Source of the DNA: Candidatus Omnitrophica bacterium UBA6233
GTDB taxonomy: Bacteria; Omnitrophota; Gorgyraeia; Gygaellales; Profunditerraquicolaceae
Length of the DNA stretch: 64,000 nucleotides
NCBI GenBank assembly: GCA_002440965.1
Contig: DJWJ01000015.1
Location: 1-64,000 of the forward strand
Reading direction: 5' to 3'
Below are positions 31,910 to 40,755 of the stretch, one piece after another. Both the position numbers and the translations under genes were made by a program. Positions within the stretch are counted from its first letter, which is position 1, and each line of letters opens with the position of its first letter. Under the pieces are notes generated by a model. It was given only the letters and a program-made list of their open reading frames with translations, was not told the origin of the DNA and did no database searches.

Positions 31910-32881
31910 TTAGTGATTTTGAGTATTGATTTCCTGAATAGATTTTATTTCCGCATTGTCAAACTGTTTTGCCAGTCTCTCTCCCTTATCTTTGCCTAGG
32001 ACAAAGATAGCTGTGGCCAGAGCATCTGCGGTTAATCCATCTTTGGCCGCGATTGATACGGAACTTATGTTTGATTCGGCCGGATATCCTGTTTTAGGGT
32101 TTAATATATGCGGGTAACGTCTTTTATCCTTTATGAAATACTGTTCGGAGTCTCCGGAAGTTGCTATAGCCTGATTTTTTAATTCCAAACATGCGGCTAA
32201 ATTCCTCCCGCGCGAACCTGCTACGCCTATATTCCAAGGCCTTCCGAATTTATCGCCTAAACAGTAAACTTCTCCTCCGGCGTTAATAAGGCAGCTATCG
32301 ATTCCCGCTTCTTTTAATTTTTTGATTGCGCAATCCAAGGCATAACCTTTAGCTATACCGCCAAGGTCTATTTTTACTCCGGAAATCTTAAATTGTATCA
32401 CATTATCAAATTCCTGCAAAATAATTTTATCCGATCCGACCAGCTTCAAAGTTTCTTCAATCTTTTTCCTGCTCGGGAGGCAATATTGTTTATTGGTGAA
32501 TCCCCAAAGATCCATAAGCGCAGCTACGGTTATGTCGAAAGCCCCATCCGAAGCCTGCCAAAATTCCTTGGAACGTTTTATTATATAAAATGTCTCGGGA
32601 CTTGCCTTTAGATAGCCGGTTTTATTTAATTGCGCCACTTCGCTTTGCGGATTATATTTGCTTAAAAGTTTTTCGATTCGGGTAATTTCGGTGAATACTA
32701 TTTCCGGAGCTCGAGGATTTGGGGATATAACTTTTACAAAGGTCCCCATCATCAGGCGTTCTTGACAATAAAGCCTTTTGTTTTGATGGCTGCGTATAAA
32801 TAAAAAAACAAACGCTACTCCTCCTATTAACGCAATTACCAGGCATCTTCTCATTCTATTGCCATGCATAACTCGACCCAT
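31910..32881 (-). CDS. apbE: FAD:protein FMN transferase (ApbE)
   Basis: 323 residues with an N-terminal membrane anchor (about 13-28). 'MMGTFVKVISPN', 'DGAFDITVAALMDLWGF', 'KIDLGGIAKGYALD', 'INAGGEVYCLG', 'HILNPKTGYPAESN' and 'GLTADALATAIFVLG' cover the FAD and Mg2+ sites. ApbE attaches FMN covalently to Thr in Rnf/Nqr and other redox proteins at the outer face of the membrane; no such target gene is in the window. Start could be the Met at residue 10 (32854). Confidence 0.9.
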   Translation of the reverse strand: MGRVMHGNRMRRCLVIALIGGVAFVFLFIRSHQNKRLYCQERLMMGTFVKVISPNPRAPEIVFTEITRIEKLLSKYNPQSEVAQLNKTGYLKASPETFYIIKRSKEFWQASDGAFDITVAALMDLWGFTNKQYCLPSRKKIEETLKLVGSDKIILQEFDNVIQFKISGVKIDLGGIAKGYALDCAIKKLKEAGIDSCLINAGGEVYCLGDKFGRPWNIGVAGSRGRNLAACLELKNQAIATSGDSEQYFIKDKRRYPHILNPKTGYPAESNISSVSIAAKDGLTADALATAIFVLGKDKGERLAKQFDNAEIKSIQEINTQNH

Positions 32882-32930
32882 AACTTGTAGTACGCCCGCA
32901 ATAACCTGTAAAAACAGCTAAAATACCCGG

Positions 32931-33875
32931 CTAAGAAAATCGTTCTTGATTAATAGATATGCTGTAGCTTGATTCAATTGTTTTAACCAAGTCCACCAGC
33001 ATTGTGTTTACGGGCACAGAAATTCCTAGTTCTTGGCCGAGTCTTACGATTACCCCGTTTATAAAGTCGATTTCCGTGCGTTTTTTACGCAGGACGTCTT
33101 GCAGCATGGAAGAAATATTTCCCGCGGTAGCTTCGCATACAGCTTCGACTTTAGCCAATGGATCATCATAGGTAAGTTTTATTCTTTTCCTTTTGGCTAC
33201 GCGGATTGATTCAGTGACTGCTTCGCGCATAATCCTGCGGGAGCCTTCGAATTCAATTAATCTGCCGTTATTAAGATGTGTCAGGGCGGTCAAGGCATTT
33301 ATACCGGTGTTAATGATTAATTTTGACCAAAGCAGGCCCTTTATATCTTTAGAAATACGCGTTTCCAGTCCTACCTTGTTAAAAAGCTCGCGTATTGTGC
33401 GCATTTCTACAGTGATCTTTGCGTCCATTCGCCCGATTACCGTTTCTCCTTTGCCGGCGTATTTAGCTTTTCCGGTATCAAGCAGGGTGACTCCTAGATT
33501 TGTTATTCCTCCGATAATATTTTGGGCTCCGATTATTTCACTGATCATTTCAATATTGCCTATACCGTTTTGCAGGGTTAAAACGGAGGTATTTTCGCTG
33601 ATTAGCGCTTTTGAACGAGTTATGGCGGTTTTAGTATCATAAGATTTAACGCAAAGTATGAGTAGATTTACAACCCCTATATCTTTGATATCGGCGCTTG
33701 CTTTGGGATTACAGCGCCACTCTCCGGATAAACCGACAAGGCTTACGCCGTTTTTATTGATGTTTTCGGCGCGTTCTTTATTGTAATCGAGGATCCATAT
33801 TTCTTCCTTGGATTTAGATAAAAAAGAAGCCAGCAGGCAACCCATTGCTCCCGGGCCAACAATAGCTATTTTCAT
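32931..33875 (-). CDS. panE: 2-dehydropantoate 2-reductase
   Basis: 314 residues; Rossmann 'MKIAIVGPGAMGCLLASFLS', 'LILCVKSYDTKTAI', 'TLQNGIGN', the catalytic Lys region 'GLLWSKLIINTGINALTALT' and the C-terminal 'KKRTEIDFINGVIVRLGQEL' are all present. Reduces ketopantoate to pantoate with NADPH. It complements panB, coaX and coaB of the same window. Confidence 0.95.
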   Translation of the reverse strand: MKIAIVGPGAMGCLLASFLSKSKEEIWILDYNKERAENINKNGVSLVGLSGEWRCNPKASADIKDIGVVNLLILCVKSYDTKTAITRSKALISENTSVLTLQNGIGNIEMISEIIGAQNIIGGITNLGVTLLDTGKAKYAGKGETVIGRMDAKITVEMRTIRELFNKVGLETRISKDIKGLLWSKLIINTGINALTALTHLNNGRLIEFEGSRRIMREAVTESIRVAKRKRIKLTYDDPLAKVEAVCEATAGNISSMLQDVLRKKRTEIDFINGVIVRLGQELGISVPVNTMLVDLVKTIESSYSISINQERFS

Positions 33876-33898
33876 ATTCTACCTCCTGTTCTTATGAC

Positions 33899-34654
33899 CT
33901 AGGCTAAAGCGGTTAACTTATTTAAAACCTTCTGCGATTTGAGTTCTTTTTCCAGATGAAAATTTAAAAAAGCGTTTAGGATAAGTTCTAGTTCCTTCTT
34001 GATCTGCGGGTTAAGTCCTAGATTAAGATTGTTTTTGAAATCATTTTTTTCTATATACAGTATTGAAGCAATTGTGCCTCTAAAAATCGAACGCGAGGCA
34101 GTATCTTTATGAAAGCAATTTTCACAAAGTAATCCGCCTAAACTTAGGCTGAATTTTGATTGCCCCAGGATTCTGCTTGAACACGATACGCAGGAATCAA
34201 AGTGTGGTTTAAATCCGGAAAGAGCAAGCATTTTAATCTTGAAAATAGTCATAATCTTCTCCGGAGAGGAAGTTATTTCGAGCTCTTTTAGGCATTCAAG
34301 CGCCAGATTGAATACTTCCTCATTTTTATCTTCAGGCTGCATAACCGAAGCAATCAATTCTACCATGATTCCCATCATCCCCGCTTTCATTATACTCTTT
34401 CTTATATTAAAAAAATTATCCTTTAGGTCGCAGGCGCTTACCAGATGCAGTGAGGCGCCGGATTTCTTATAAAATATGACATCGTTATATGAAGATATCT
34501 CGACGGAACTGGCAAATTTCTTGGGATCTGTCCGGATACCTTTAAACAATCCGCTTAATTTGCCAAAATCCCGGGTATAAAAGTCCGCAATAAGAGAAGT
34601 TTCGCGGAAGTCCATTCTTCTTATGATTATTGCCTCGGTTTTATGGATTGGCAT
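33899..34654 (-). CDS. recO: DNA repair protein RecO
   Basis: 251 residues: N-terminal OB-fold ('KTEAIIIRRMDFRETSLIAD', 'FTRDFGKLSGLFKGIR'-like) and a C-terminal helical domain with a complete zinc site ('CVSCSSR' and 'GLLCENC'). RecO loads RecA with RecR at gaps. Overlaps ybeY by 14 bases. Confidence 0.92.
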   Translation of the reverse strand: MPIHKTEAIIIRRMDFRETSLIADFYTRDFGKLSGLFKGIRTDPKKFASSVEISSYNDVIFYKKSGASLHLVSACDLKDNFFNIRKSIMKAGMMGIMVELIASVMQPEDKNEEVFNLALECLKELEITSSPEKIMTIFKIKMLALSGFKPHFDSCVSCSSRILGQSKFSLSLGGLLCENCFHKDTASRSIFRGTIASILYIEKNDFKNNLNLGLNPQIKKELELILNAFLNFHLEKELKSQKVLNKLTALA

Positions 34655-35060
34655 ATTCGGATTCTTTTTTGCGCATTATTTTCGCATTTCTCGGATTATT
34701 ATCATTATAGCCTAATAAATGTAGACATCCGTGGGCAGAGTATAGGTTTAATTCATAAGGTAGGGAAGTTTGGTAAAGTTTGGAATTCCGCATAGCGGTT
34801 TCGGCCGATATAATTATATCGGCAATTATTGTTTTCCGGTTATCCGTTAAATTAAAAGCTAAAACGTCAGTAGGCCTATCTATATTCAGGTACTTGAGAT
34901 TAAGCTTTGAGATTAATTTATCGGTTACAAATGAGACAGTTATTTCGCCTTCTTTTATGTTTTCGTTTTTGAAGGTTTTAAGGATTGTCTTTTTTATTTT
35001 CGCCGGAAAGATGGGAATTTTCTTTTGAAGGTTTCTTATGGTTATTTTCAATCCGTTCAC
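34641..35060 (-). CDS. ybeY: Endoribonuclease YbeY with altered third zinc ligand
   Basis: 139 residues, GTG start. 'VSFVTDKLISKLNLKYLNID', 'PTDVLAFNL' and 'HGCLHLLGYNDNNPRNAKIM' identify YbeY. The metal site is normally H-x3-H-x5-H; here His110 and His114 are kept, but the third position (GYDH in most species) reads GYND, so Asp120 replaces His. Asp may still bind zinc. YbeY works in 16S rRNA maturation and ribosome quality control. The gene overlaps the HD-protein gene by 83 bases. Confidence 0.88.
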   Translation of the reverse strand: MNGLKITIRNLQKKIPIFPAKIKKTILKTFKNENIKEGEITVSFVTDKLISKLNLKYLNIDRPTDVLAFNLTDNRKTIIADIIISAETAMRNSKLYQTSLPYELNLYSAHGCLHLLGYNDNNPRNAKIMRKKESEYANP

Positions 35061-36369
35061 TTTCAGGATAGCTTGTCCGGCTGTGGTGTATTCCGCAGAG
35101 CAGCCGGATAAAGACCGCTGAGATCTTTTCCAGGTCTTTAAGGGTTAACTCGCATTCATCAAGCTGGCCGTCGATAAATTTATTATTGATAATCTTATGT
35201 ACCAATTCCCCGATTTTTCCGGGATTAGGCTCTTTTAACGAACGGGCAGCCGCTTCTACTGAATCCGCCAGTAATACTATGGCGGTTTCTTTGGTGTTTG
35301 GTTTTGGCCCGGGATAACGAAACCCCTCTTCTTCTACGTCCTGGTTCTCTTCTGTTTTTTCCAACGCCCGAAGATAGAAGTAATAAACCAGGCTATTCCC
35401 ATGATGTTGACGGATAAAATCAATTAAGGGAGGGCTTAGCCTGTATTTTTTAGCCAGTTCTACTCCTTCTTTAACGTGATTCATAATTACCAGTTTGCTC
35501 ATTGTTGGAGCTAAATCCCCATGTTTATTTTCTATATTAGCTTGGTTTTCGCTAAAATATTCCGGTTTTTGAAGTTTCCCGATGTCATGGTAATAAGCGC
35601 CAATTCTGGCCAATAAGGCATTTGCTCCTACCGCTCGGCAGGCGTTTTCCGAGAGATTTCCGACGATTAAGCTGTGATGGTAGGTTCCGGGCGCCTCCTG
35701 AATCAAGCGTTGAAGAAGCGGGTGATGAAAATCGGCCAGTTCCAAAAGGCTGATATTAGTAGCGGTATTAAAAAGGTATTCAAAAACCGGTAAAACTCCG
35801 AGGACAATAATGCTTGAAACTATTCCATTTATAAAGAGAATAGTATGCCTTTCGATTGAAATTATTTGCAGGTGTTCCATAAAGATTAAAGTCAGGACTT
35901 GAAATACTGCTATCAGGATGCCGGCGCGGATAAGGGTATTGCGTTTACGCGCTCCCAGCACAAGAATACTAGAGACTATTCCGCTGGTTAAGGAAAGCAC
36001 TGTTGTTTGCAAGGGGTATCCAGAGAAGGATGCAATCGTGACCGAAGAAGCCATGGTCATTAGCAAAGAAATCTCTAAATTTCCAAACAAAAGTGTTGTA
36101 AGCATTGGGACTATTGAAAAAGGAATGTAGTATATAGGAAAATTATGTTTAATCAGGATGTATCCGCTGGTAACTGCTGAAAGGTATAACAGGGTGAGAT
36201 TTGGTAAACTGCAATTTTTTATCTTTAGATTTCTTAATTCCAGATAGATGCATAAAACTATGAGGAGTATGGCTATAGCTAGGTTAATTTGAGCGATATA
36301 GCTCAAAATTAGCACCAAGGCTCCTAGAATAATTGATTTGAAACTAATCTTTTCGGTTAGCTTTGTCAT
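34978..36369 (-). CDS. Membrane HD-domain phosphohydrolase (PgpH/7TMR-HD type)
   Basis: 463 residues. About seven membrane segments (1-205) precede an HD domain with 'YHHSLIVGNLSENACRAVG', 'GAYYHDIGKLQKPEYF' (His-Asp) and 'FIRQHHGNSLVYYFY'. This is the 7TMR-HD architecture of c-di-AMP phosphodiesterases (PgpH), but without the large extracellular domain. Its C-terminal 28 residues are encoded over the ybeY start. Position beside phoH and ybeY is the conserved order of many bacteria. Confidence 0.85.
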   Translation of the reverse strand: MTKLTEKISFKSIILGALVLILSYIAQINLAIAILLIVLCIYLELRNLKIKNCSLPNLTLLYLSAVTSGYILIKHNFPIYYIPFSIVPMLTTLLFGNLEISLLMTMASSVTIASFSGYPLQTTVLSLTSGIVSSILVLGARKRNTLIRAGILIAVFQVLTLIFMEHLQIISIERHTILFINGIVSSIIVLGVLPVFEYLFNTATNISLLELADFHHPLLQRLIQEAPGTYHHSLIVGNLSENACRAVGANALLARIGAYYHDIGKLQKPEYFSENQANIENKHGDLAPTMSKLVIMNHVKEGVELAKKYRLSPPLIDFIRQHHGNSLVYYFYLRALEKTEENQDVEEEGFRYPGPKPNTKETAIVLLADSVEAAARSLKEPNPGKIGELVHKIINNKFIDGQLDECELTLKDLEKISAVFIRLLCGIHHSRTSYPESERIENNHKKPSKENSHLSGENKKDNP

Positions 36370-37300
36370 ATGCTTCGATAATCCTTTGAACCAAGGCGTG
36401 TCTTACTACATCGGCTCCGCTAAAACGGACAAATTTAATTCCTTCGGTAGAGCTTAAAATATCTTGAGCCTGTAAAAGTCCGATTGGTTTGCCGTTAGGC
36501 AAGTCGCTTTGGGTTATGTCCCCGGTTATTACAGCTTTAGAATCAAAACCCAGGCGGGTCAGAAACATTTTCATTTGTTCGGCGGTGCAATTTTGCGCTT
36601 CGTCCAAAATGATAAAAGCGTCATTGAGAGTCCTTCCTCTCATATAGGCTAATGGGGCTACTTCAATAATTCCGGTTTCAATGTATTTTTCAATACGTTC
36701 CGCTTCCATCATATCATAGAGCGCGTCATATAATGGTCTCAAATAAGGCAATATTTTTTCTTGCATATCACCCGGCAGGAACCCTAATGACTCGCCTGCT
36801 TCAATCGCCGGGCGCGTAAGTATTATCCTGCGCACTTCCTGTTTTTTAAGGGCTTCGACCGCGCAAGTCATCGCCAAATATGTCTTTCCTGTTCCTGCCG
36901 GGCCGATACCGAAAACGATGTCATATTGTTTTATTGCTTCTACGTATTCCCTTTGGCCGGTAGTCTTGGGTTCTATTTGTTTTCCGCTGGCAGCGCGTAT
37001 TATACCGTTCTCTCGGATCTCTGGAGAATTTGTTCTTCCGGGAGTTTTAAAATTGGAAATTAGGCAGGTTAAATCCAACCCTTCTGTTTTTTGCTGGCCC
37101 AAACGATAAATATTTAGAATATGTTCGATAAGGCCGGAGACCTTTTTTATATTTGCTGCGGTTCCGCTTAATTTTAGATGCTCTCCGCGCAAGGTTAATT
37201 TCACTTTAAACTCTTTTTCAATTAGCTTAGCCTTGGCGTCCTGCAAGCCCAGGAGTTCTTGCGCTTCCAGATGAGTCTGTAATTTGATTATTTTATCCAT
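36344..37300 (-). CDS. phoH: PhoH family ATPase
   Basis: 318 residues: an N-terminal KH-like region, then the PhoH ATPase with Walker A 'GPAGTGKTYLAMTCAVEALK', 'RPAIEAGESLGFLPGDMQEK', 'MRGRTLNDAFIILDEAQN' (Walker B) and 'TGDITQSDLP'. PhoH proteins are probable RNA helicase-type ATPases. Overlaps the HD gene by 26 bases. A palindromic repeat begins 8 bases upstream of the ATG. Confidence 0.92.
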   Translation of the reverse strand: MDKIIKLQTHLEAQELLGLQDAKAKLIEKEFKVKLTLRGEHLKLSGTAANIKKVSGLIEHILNIYRLGQQKTEGLDLTCLISNFKTPGRTNSPEIRENGIIRAASGKQIEPKTTGQREYVEAIKQYDIVFGIGPAGTGKTYLAMTCAVEALKKQEVRRIILTRPAIEAGESLGFLPGDMQEKILPYLRPLYDALYDMMEAERIEKYIETGIIEVAPLAYMRGRTLNDAFIILDEAQNCTAEQMKMFLTRLGFDSKAVITGDITQSDLPNGKPIGLLQAQDILSSTEGIKFVRFSGADVVRHALVQRIIEAYDKANRKD

Positions 37301-37308
37301 ATTTAGTT

Positions 37309-37383
37309 AGGGACGGTTCTCAACTCAAGGCAAAAGTGTCCCCTTAATAGGGACACTTTTAGCTTAGTTTGAGAACCGTCCCT
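37309..37383. repeat. AGGGACGGTTCT palindrome, long (75-bp) type, copy 3
   Basis: Outer arms AGGGACGGTTCTCAA and TTGAGAACCGTCCCT (mismatch at one position of the extension), nested AAAAGTGTCCC-cttaat-AGGGACACTTTT. Opposite orientation to copy 2, judged by the CTCAAGGCAAAAGTGTCCCC segment. It lies between the LysM and phoH genes. Confidence 0.9.
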
Positions 37384-37388
37384 GTTTC

Positions 37389-37958
37389 TTACTTAAGGTT
37401 TTCCTTTGGTTCGCTTAATGTCTCAGCAGCTGGTTTTGCTTCGCCGGTATCCGGTATATTGAGAGTTTGTCCGGGGTAGACCTTGTTCGGTCCCTTCAAG
37501 ACATCTTTATTGGCATTATAGATTTTTGTCCATTTTTTGGTCGTGCCGTAGAATTTCATGGATATTTTTTGCAGGGTATCATTTTTTTCTACGGTATATT
37601 TTTGGCCGGTTTTGTCAAGAGAGATATTTTGTTCCTCGGAAGCGGTTTCAACCGAGCCTGTGTTGCTGGTAATTTCATTAGAGCTTCCCATGCTTTGCGG
37701 TTGTGTAATAGGCGCGATGTCTACTTGTTTGGTTTTGTAAGATTTTCCGAGCTCGACTTCGAATACCCTAACTGTCCGTTCGGTTTTTCTTGGAGTCGTT
37801 TCTCCGGCTGGGGCTTTTCCGGTAATGTAACCGTGATTTCCACCGGTTAAGTCTTGATCAACCCTGTCTCTTGTCAAAGAATAGGTGCGGGTAACGCAAC
37901 CCGATAAGACCAAAACCGAAGCCAAAACAATGAAACAAAGTAATTTTTTTGCCCTCAT
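37389..37958 (-). CDS. LysM-domain lipoprotein
   Basis: 189 residues. Lipobox 'LVLSGC' puts the lipidated Cys at 21. A Thr/Ser-rich linker leads to a LysM domain (about 120-168, 'KYTVEKNDTLQKISMKFYGT', 'KVYPGQTLNIP'), which binds peptidoglycan. A short acidic tail follows. Likely a periplasmic peptidoglycan-associated lipoprotein. Overlaps the aspS stop by 4 bases. Confidence 0.8.
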   Translation of the reverse strand: MRAKKLLCFIVLASVLVLSGCVTRTYSLTRDRVDQDLTGGNHGYITGKAPAGETTPRKTERTVRVFEVELGKSYKTKQVDIAPITQPQSMGSSNEITSNTGSVETASEEQNISLDKTGQKYTVEKNDTLQKISMKFYGTTKKWTKIYNANKDVLKGPNKVYPGQTLNIPDTGEAKPAAETLSEPKENLK

Positions 37959-39349
37959 TTTACTGCCTCCTTTTTAACGGCTAAATTCAATTCCTTTAAT
38001 TGTTTTTCATCTACATCCGAAGGCGCGCTAGTTAACGGACAAACTCCCGCGCTCGTCTTGGGAAAAGTTATTACTTCCCTTATGCTTGATTCATTGCTTA
38101 AGATGCTTAATAGCCTATCTATGCCAAATGCGAATCCTCCGTGAGGAGGGGCGCCGAATTGAAAAGCTTCCAGAAGAAAACCGAAACGAAGCTTGGCGTT
38201 TTCTCTATCAATGCCGATGATCTTGAATATTTTCTCCTGCAGCTCTTGGTCATGAATTCTTATCGAACCCGACCCCAGCTCCATTCCGTTTAGAACTAGG
38301 TCGTAAGAACGAGATTTTACTTTATCCGGAGTTTTATCCAGATTCTCCAGGTCGGTTTCTTCCGGCGCGGTAAAAGGATGATGTTCGCTCTCCCAGCGTT
38401 TTTCCTCTTTATTGTATTTGAACAAAGGAAAACCCACTATCCAGGCAAACGCAAAATCGGAATTGAAATCTTTGCGCAAATCCGGTTTATCTGTTTTATA
38501 TTTTTCCTGCGCTTCGTTAAATGAAATACGCGGGAATGGGATTTTTAATTCGATCCCCTTGAGTTCTTTAAAAATCCTGAACATTAATTCTTCGATTAGG
38601 CTATAAATATCCTCTTCGTTAATAAAGGACATTTCTAAATCTAATTGGGTAAATTCCGGTTGGCGGTCAGCCCTCAAGTCTTCATCACGGAAACATTTTG
38701 CAATTTGATAATAACGTTCAATTCCGGCAACCATCAATATCTGTTTGAATAATTGCGGTGATTGCGGAAGAGCGTAGAATTTTCCGGGATTGAGCCTTGA
38801 AGGGACAAGATAGTCGCGAGCTCCTTCCGGAGTGGATTTTGTAAGTATAGGCGTTTCGCATTCGATGAATTTTTGCGAATCAAGATATGAGCGTATAATT
38901 TTATAAAGATTGCTTCTTAATAGAAGGTTATCAAAAGGTTTTTTTCGTCTTAAGTCAAGATAGCGGTATTTAAGCCGGGCCTCTTCGGTAACGTCCAGAT
39001 TGTCTATGATTTCAAATGGCGGATTGGCGCTGGGGTTTAGGATTTCCAAACCTTTTGCCAAAATTTCGATTTCTCCTGTGTTTAATTTGGGATTAATAGT
39101 TCCTTGCGGCCGTTTATTTACCTTGCCGGTAAGCTTAATGACGAACTCGGCTCTTAAATCCTGAGCTAGTTTATAAGCGTCCCCTGATTCTTTGGGGATA
39201 AAAACAACCTGAGTAAAACCGTTCCGGTCGCGAATATCGATAAAAATGAGCTTACCGTGGTCGCGTCTTCTGGCTACCCAGCCGCATAGCGTAACCTCTT
39301 TGTCCAGATCTTTGGTGGTTAATTCTCCGCAAGTGTGTGTTCTAAGCAT
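37955..39349 (-). CDS. aspS: Aspartyl-tRNA synthetase, bacterial type lacking the GAD domain
   Basis: 464 residues from ATG 39349; a longer frame to 39412 runs into the adjoining repeat. OB-fold ('CGWVARRRDHGKLIFIDIRD'), motif 2 ('FRDEDLRADRQPEFTQLDLE') and motif 3 ('GGFAFGIDRLL') are bacterial-type, as is the QSPQ loop. At about residue 286 'YKTDKPDLRK' is followed directly by 'FAFAWIVGFPLFKYN'; in ordinary bacterial AspRS about 130 residues of the GAD insertion domain separate these motifs. The rest is intact, so this looks like a natural shortened enzyme. Confidence 0.92.
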   Translation of the reverse strand: MLRTHTCGELTTKDLDKEVTLCGWVARRRDHGKLIFIDIRDRNGFTQVVFIPKESGDAYKLAQDLRAEFVIKLTGKVNKRPQGTINPKLNTGEIEILAKGLEILNPSANPPFEIIDNLDVTEEARLKYRYLDLRRKKPFDNLLLRSNLYKIIRSYLDSQKFIECETPILTKSTPEGARDYLVPSRLNPGKFYALPQSPQLFKQILMVAGIERYYQIAKCFRDEDLRADRQPEFTQLDLEMSFINEEDIYSLIEELMFRIFKELKGIELKIPFPRISFNEAQEKYKTDKPDLRKDFNSDFAFAWIVGFPLFKYNKEEKRWESEHHPFTAPEETDLENLDKTPDKVKSRSYDLVLNGMELGSGSIRIHDQELQEKIFKIIGIDRENAKLRFGFLLEAFQFGAPPHGGFAFGIDRLLSILSNESSIREVITFPKTSAGVCPLTSAPSDVDEKQLKELNLAVKKEAVK

Positions 39350-39361
39350 AGTAATAATTAT

Positions 39362-39515
39362 GTTAATGTAAAATGTCCAAATCCAAATGACAAATGAAAT
39401 CCAAAATCCCAATGTTAAATATCAAAACAACAGTTTTGTTATTTGGAATTTGACATTTGCCTGCCTGCCGGACAGGCAGGGATTTATTTTGGATTTTGAG
39501 TTTTGTCATTTGTCA
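39362..39515. repeat. CAAATGACAAA-type long inverted repeat, copy 1 (aspS-hisS)
   Basis: Left side CAAATCCAAATGACAAATG..., right side GATTTATTTTGGATTTTGAG...TTTGTCATTTGTCATT; together a long imperfect hairpin. Inserted in the right side is a GC-rich palindrome, CCTGCCTG-ccgga-CAGGCAGG (39460-39480). The repeat encodes the C-terminal tail of hisS. Confidence 0.85.
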
Positions 39516-40746
39516 TTAATTCGTTTATAAGTTTTTCTGCTTTAACTTCTCTTTGTTCGCCGCTAATCATATCTTTTAGAGTAATAGTGCCTTTTTCAAT
39601 TTCATTATCTCCGATAATCAGGACTATGTGCGCTCCTAAATCATTTGCTTTGCGCATAGCCCCTTTTAAAGATTTGTCTTCGTAATTAGTATCGCAGGCG
39701 ACTCCGTTTTTACGCAATTCATTCAATATCCCCAATCCTTCTAATTTTGCGGGTTCGCCCAAAGTTATCAAATAAACCGGGTTTTCTCTTTGAGTTTTGG
39801 CATTTTCCCTTTGGGCCAGCATTAATCTTTCTACGCCGAAGGCAAAACCGATAGCGCCAACCTGCGGACCACCCAGCTCTTTAGTCAAATTGTTATACCG
39901 TCCTCCTGCGCCAATAGCGTCTTGAGCGCCTAAGCTTTTTTGCGATATTTCAAAGACTGTTCCTGTGTAATAATCCAGTCCTCTGACAAGATGCGGGTTG
40001 ATTTCATAAGCTATTCTTAAGAAATCCAACCCGTTTTTAACTTTATTAAAATGCTCTTTACAGTCTTGGCAAAGATAACTTTCAGAAATATTTATTTCGG
40101 AAACAATTCTCTTACACGTATCGTTTTTGCAATCCAAAATTCGTAAAGGATTGTTCTCGAATCTGGTTGTGCATTCGGGGCAAAGGTTTTCCAATTTTTC
40201 CGCAAGGCTCGTTTTCAGTATTTCTACCAGTTTCTTTTTATCAGACTCGCAACCAAGGCTATTAATTCTTATTTTATAGTTTTCTATAGAGAAATTGCGT
40301 AATAGATTATCGGCTAAAGAGATAATCTCGACGTCAAGGTTAGCGTCCTGAGAACCGATTGCTTCGCAGCCTATATGGTGAAATTGCCGCAATCTGCCTT
40401 TTTGAGGCCGTTCCAGCCTGAACATCGGTCCAATGTAGTATAATTTTACAAAACCGCTTGTTTTATCGAGATTATTTTCGATATAGGCGCGCACGATTGA
40501 GGCAGTCCCTTCCGGCCTAAGCGCGTAGGTTTCATCTTTATTGTTTATGAGAAACATCTGTTTTTGGACGATTTCAGCGGTTTCGCCTAAAGAACGGTTG
40601 AATAATGCTGCTTCTTCGATTAAAGGAGGACGAATCTCTTTGAAATTATACAGAGAAAAAGTATTGCGGCTGATTTCTTCCAGGTGTTGCCAGATGGATA
40701 TTTCTTCCGGCAGGATATCCTTTGTTCCAGATACTCTTTTAAACAT
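39484..40746 (-). CDS. hisS: Histidyl-tRNA synthetase
   Basis: 420 residues; class II motifs 'IRPPLIEEAALFNRSLGE', 'RPEGTASIVRAYIEN', 'MFRLERPQKGRLRQFHHIG', histidine-binding 'VRGLDYYTGTVFEI', and the anticodon domain. A Cys-rich stretch ('CPECTTR', 'CQDCKEHF') is in the insert, unusually zinc-like. The last ten residues (TNDKTQNPK) and the stop codon are encoded by the neighbouring repeat and match the UvrB tail. Confidence 0.95.
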   Translation of the reverse strand: MFKRVSGTKDILPEEISIWQHLEEISRNTFSLYNFKEIRPPLIEEAALFNRSLGETAEIVQKQMFLINNKDETYALRPEGTASIVRAYIENNLDKTSGFVKLYYIGPMFRLERPQKGRLRQFHHIGCEAIGSQDANLDVEIISLADNLLRNFSIENYKIRINSLGCESDKKKLVEILKTSLAEKLENLCPECTTRFENNPLRILDCKNDTCKRIVSEINISESYLCQDCKEHFNKVKNGLDFLRIAYEINPHLVRGLDYYTGTVFEISQKSLGAQDAIGAGGRYNNLTKELGGPQVGAIGFAFGVERLMLAQRENAKTQRENPVYLITLGEPAKLEGLGILNELRKNGVACDTNYEDKSLKGAMRKANDLGAHIVLIIGDNEIEKGTITLKDMISGEQREVKAEKLINELMTNDKTQNPK

Positions 40747-40755
40747 TTAAATTTT

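Noticed and set aside
33193..33642. 149-residue plus-strand ORF
   Set aside because: Antisense of panE.
39349..39412. N-terminal extension of aspartyl-tRNA synthetase (MGFWISFVIWIW...)
   Set aside because: Coded by the A/T-rich repeat; homologous start is MLRTHTCGEL. Similar extensions of dnaE, coaX and coaB were dropped for the same reason.
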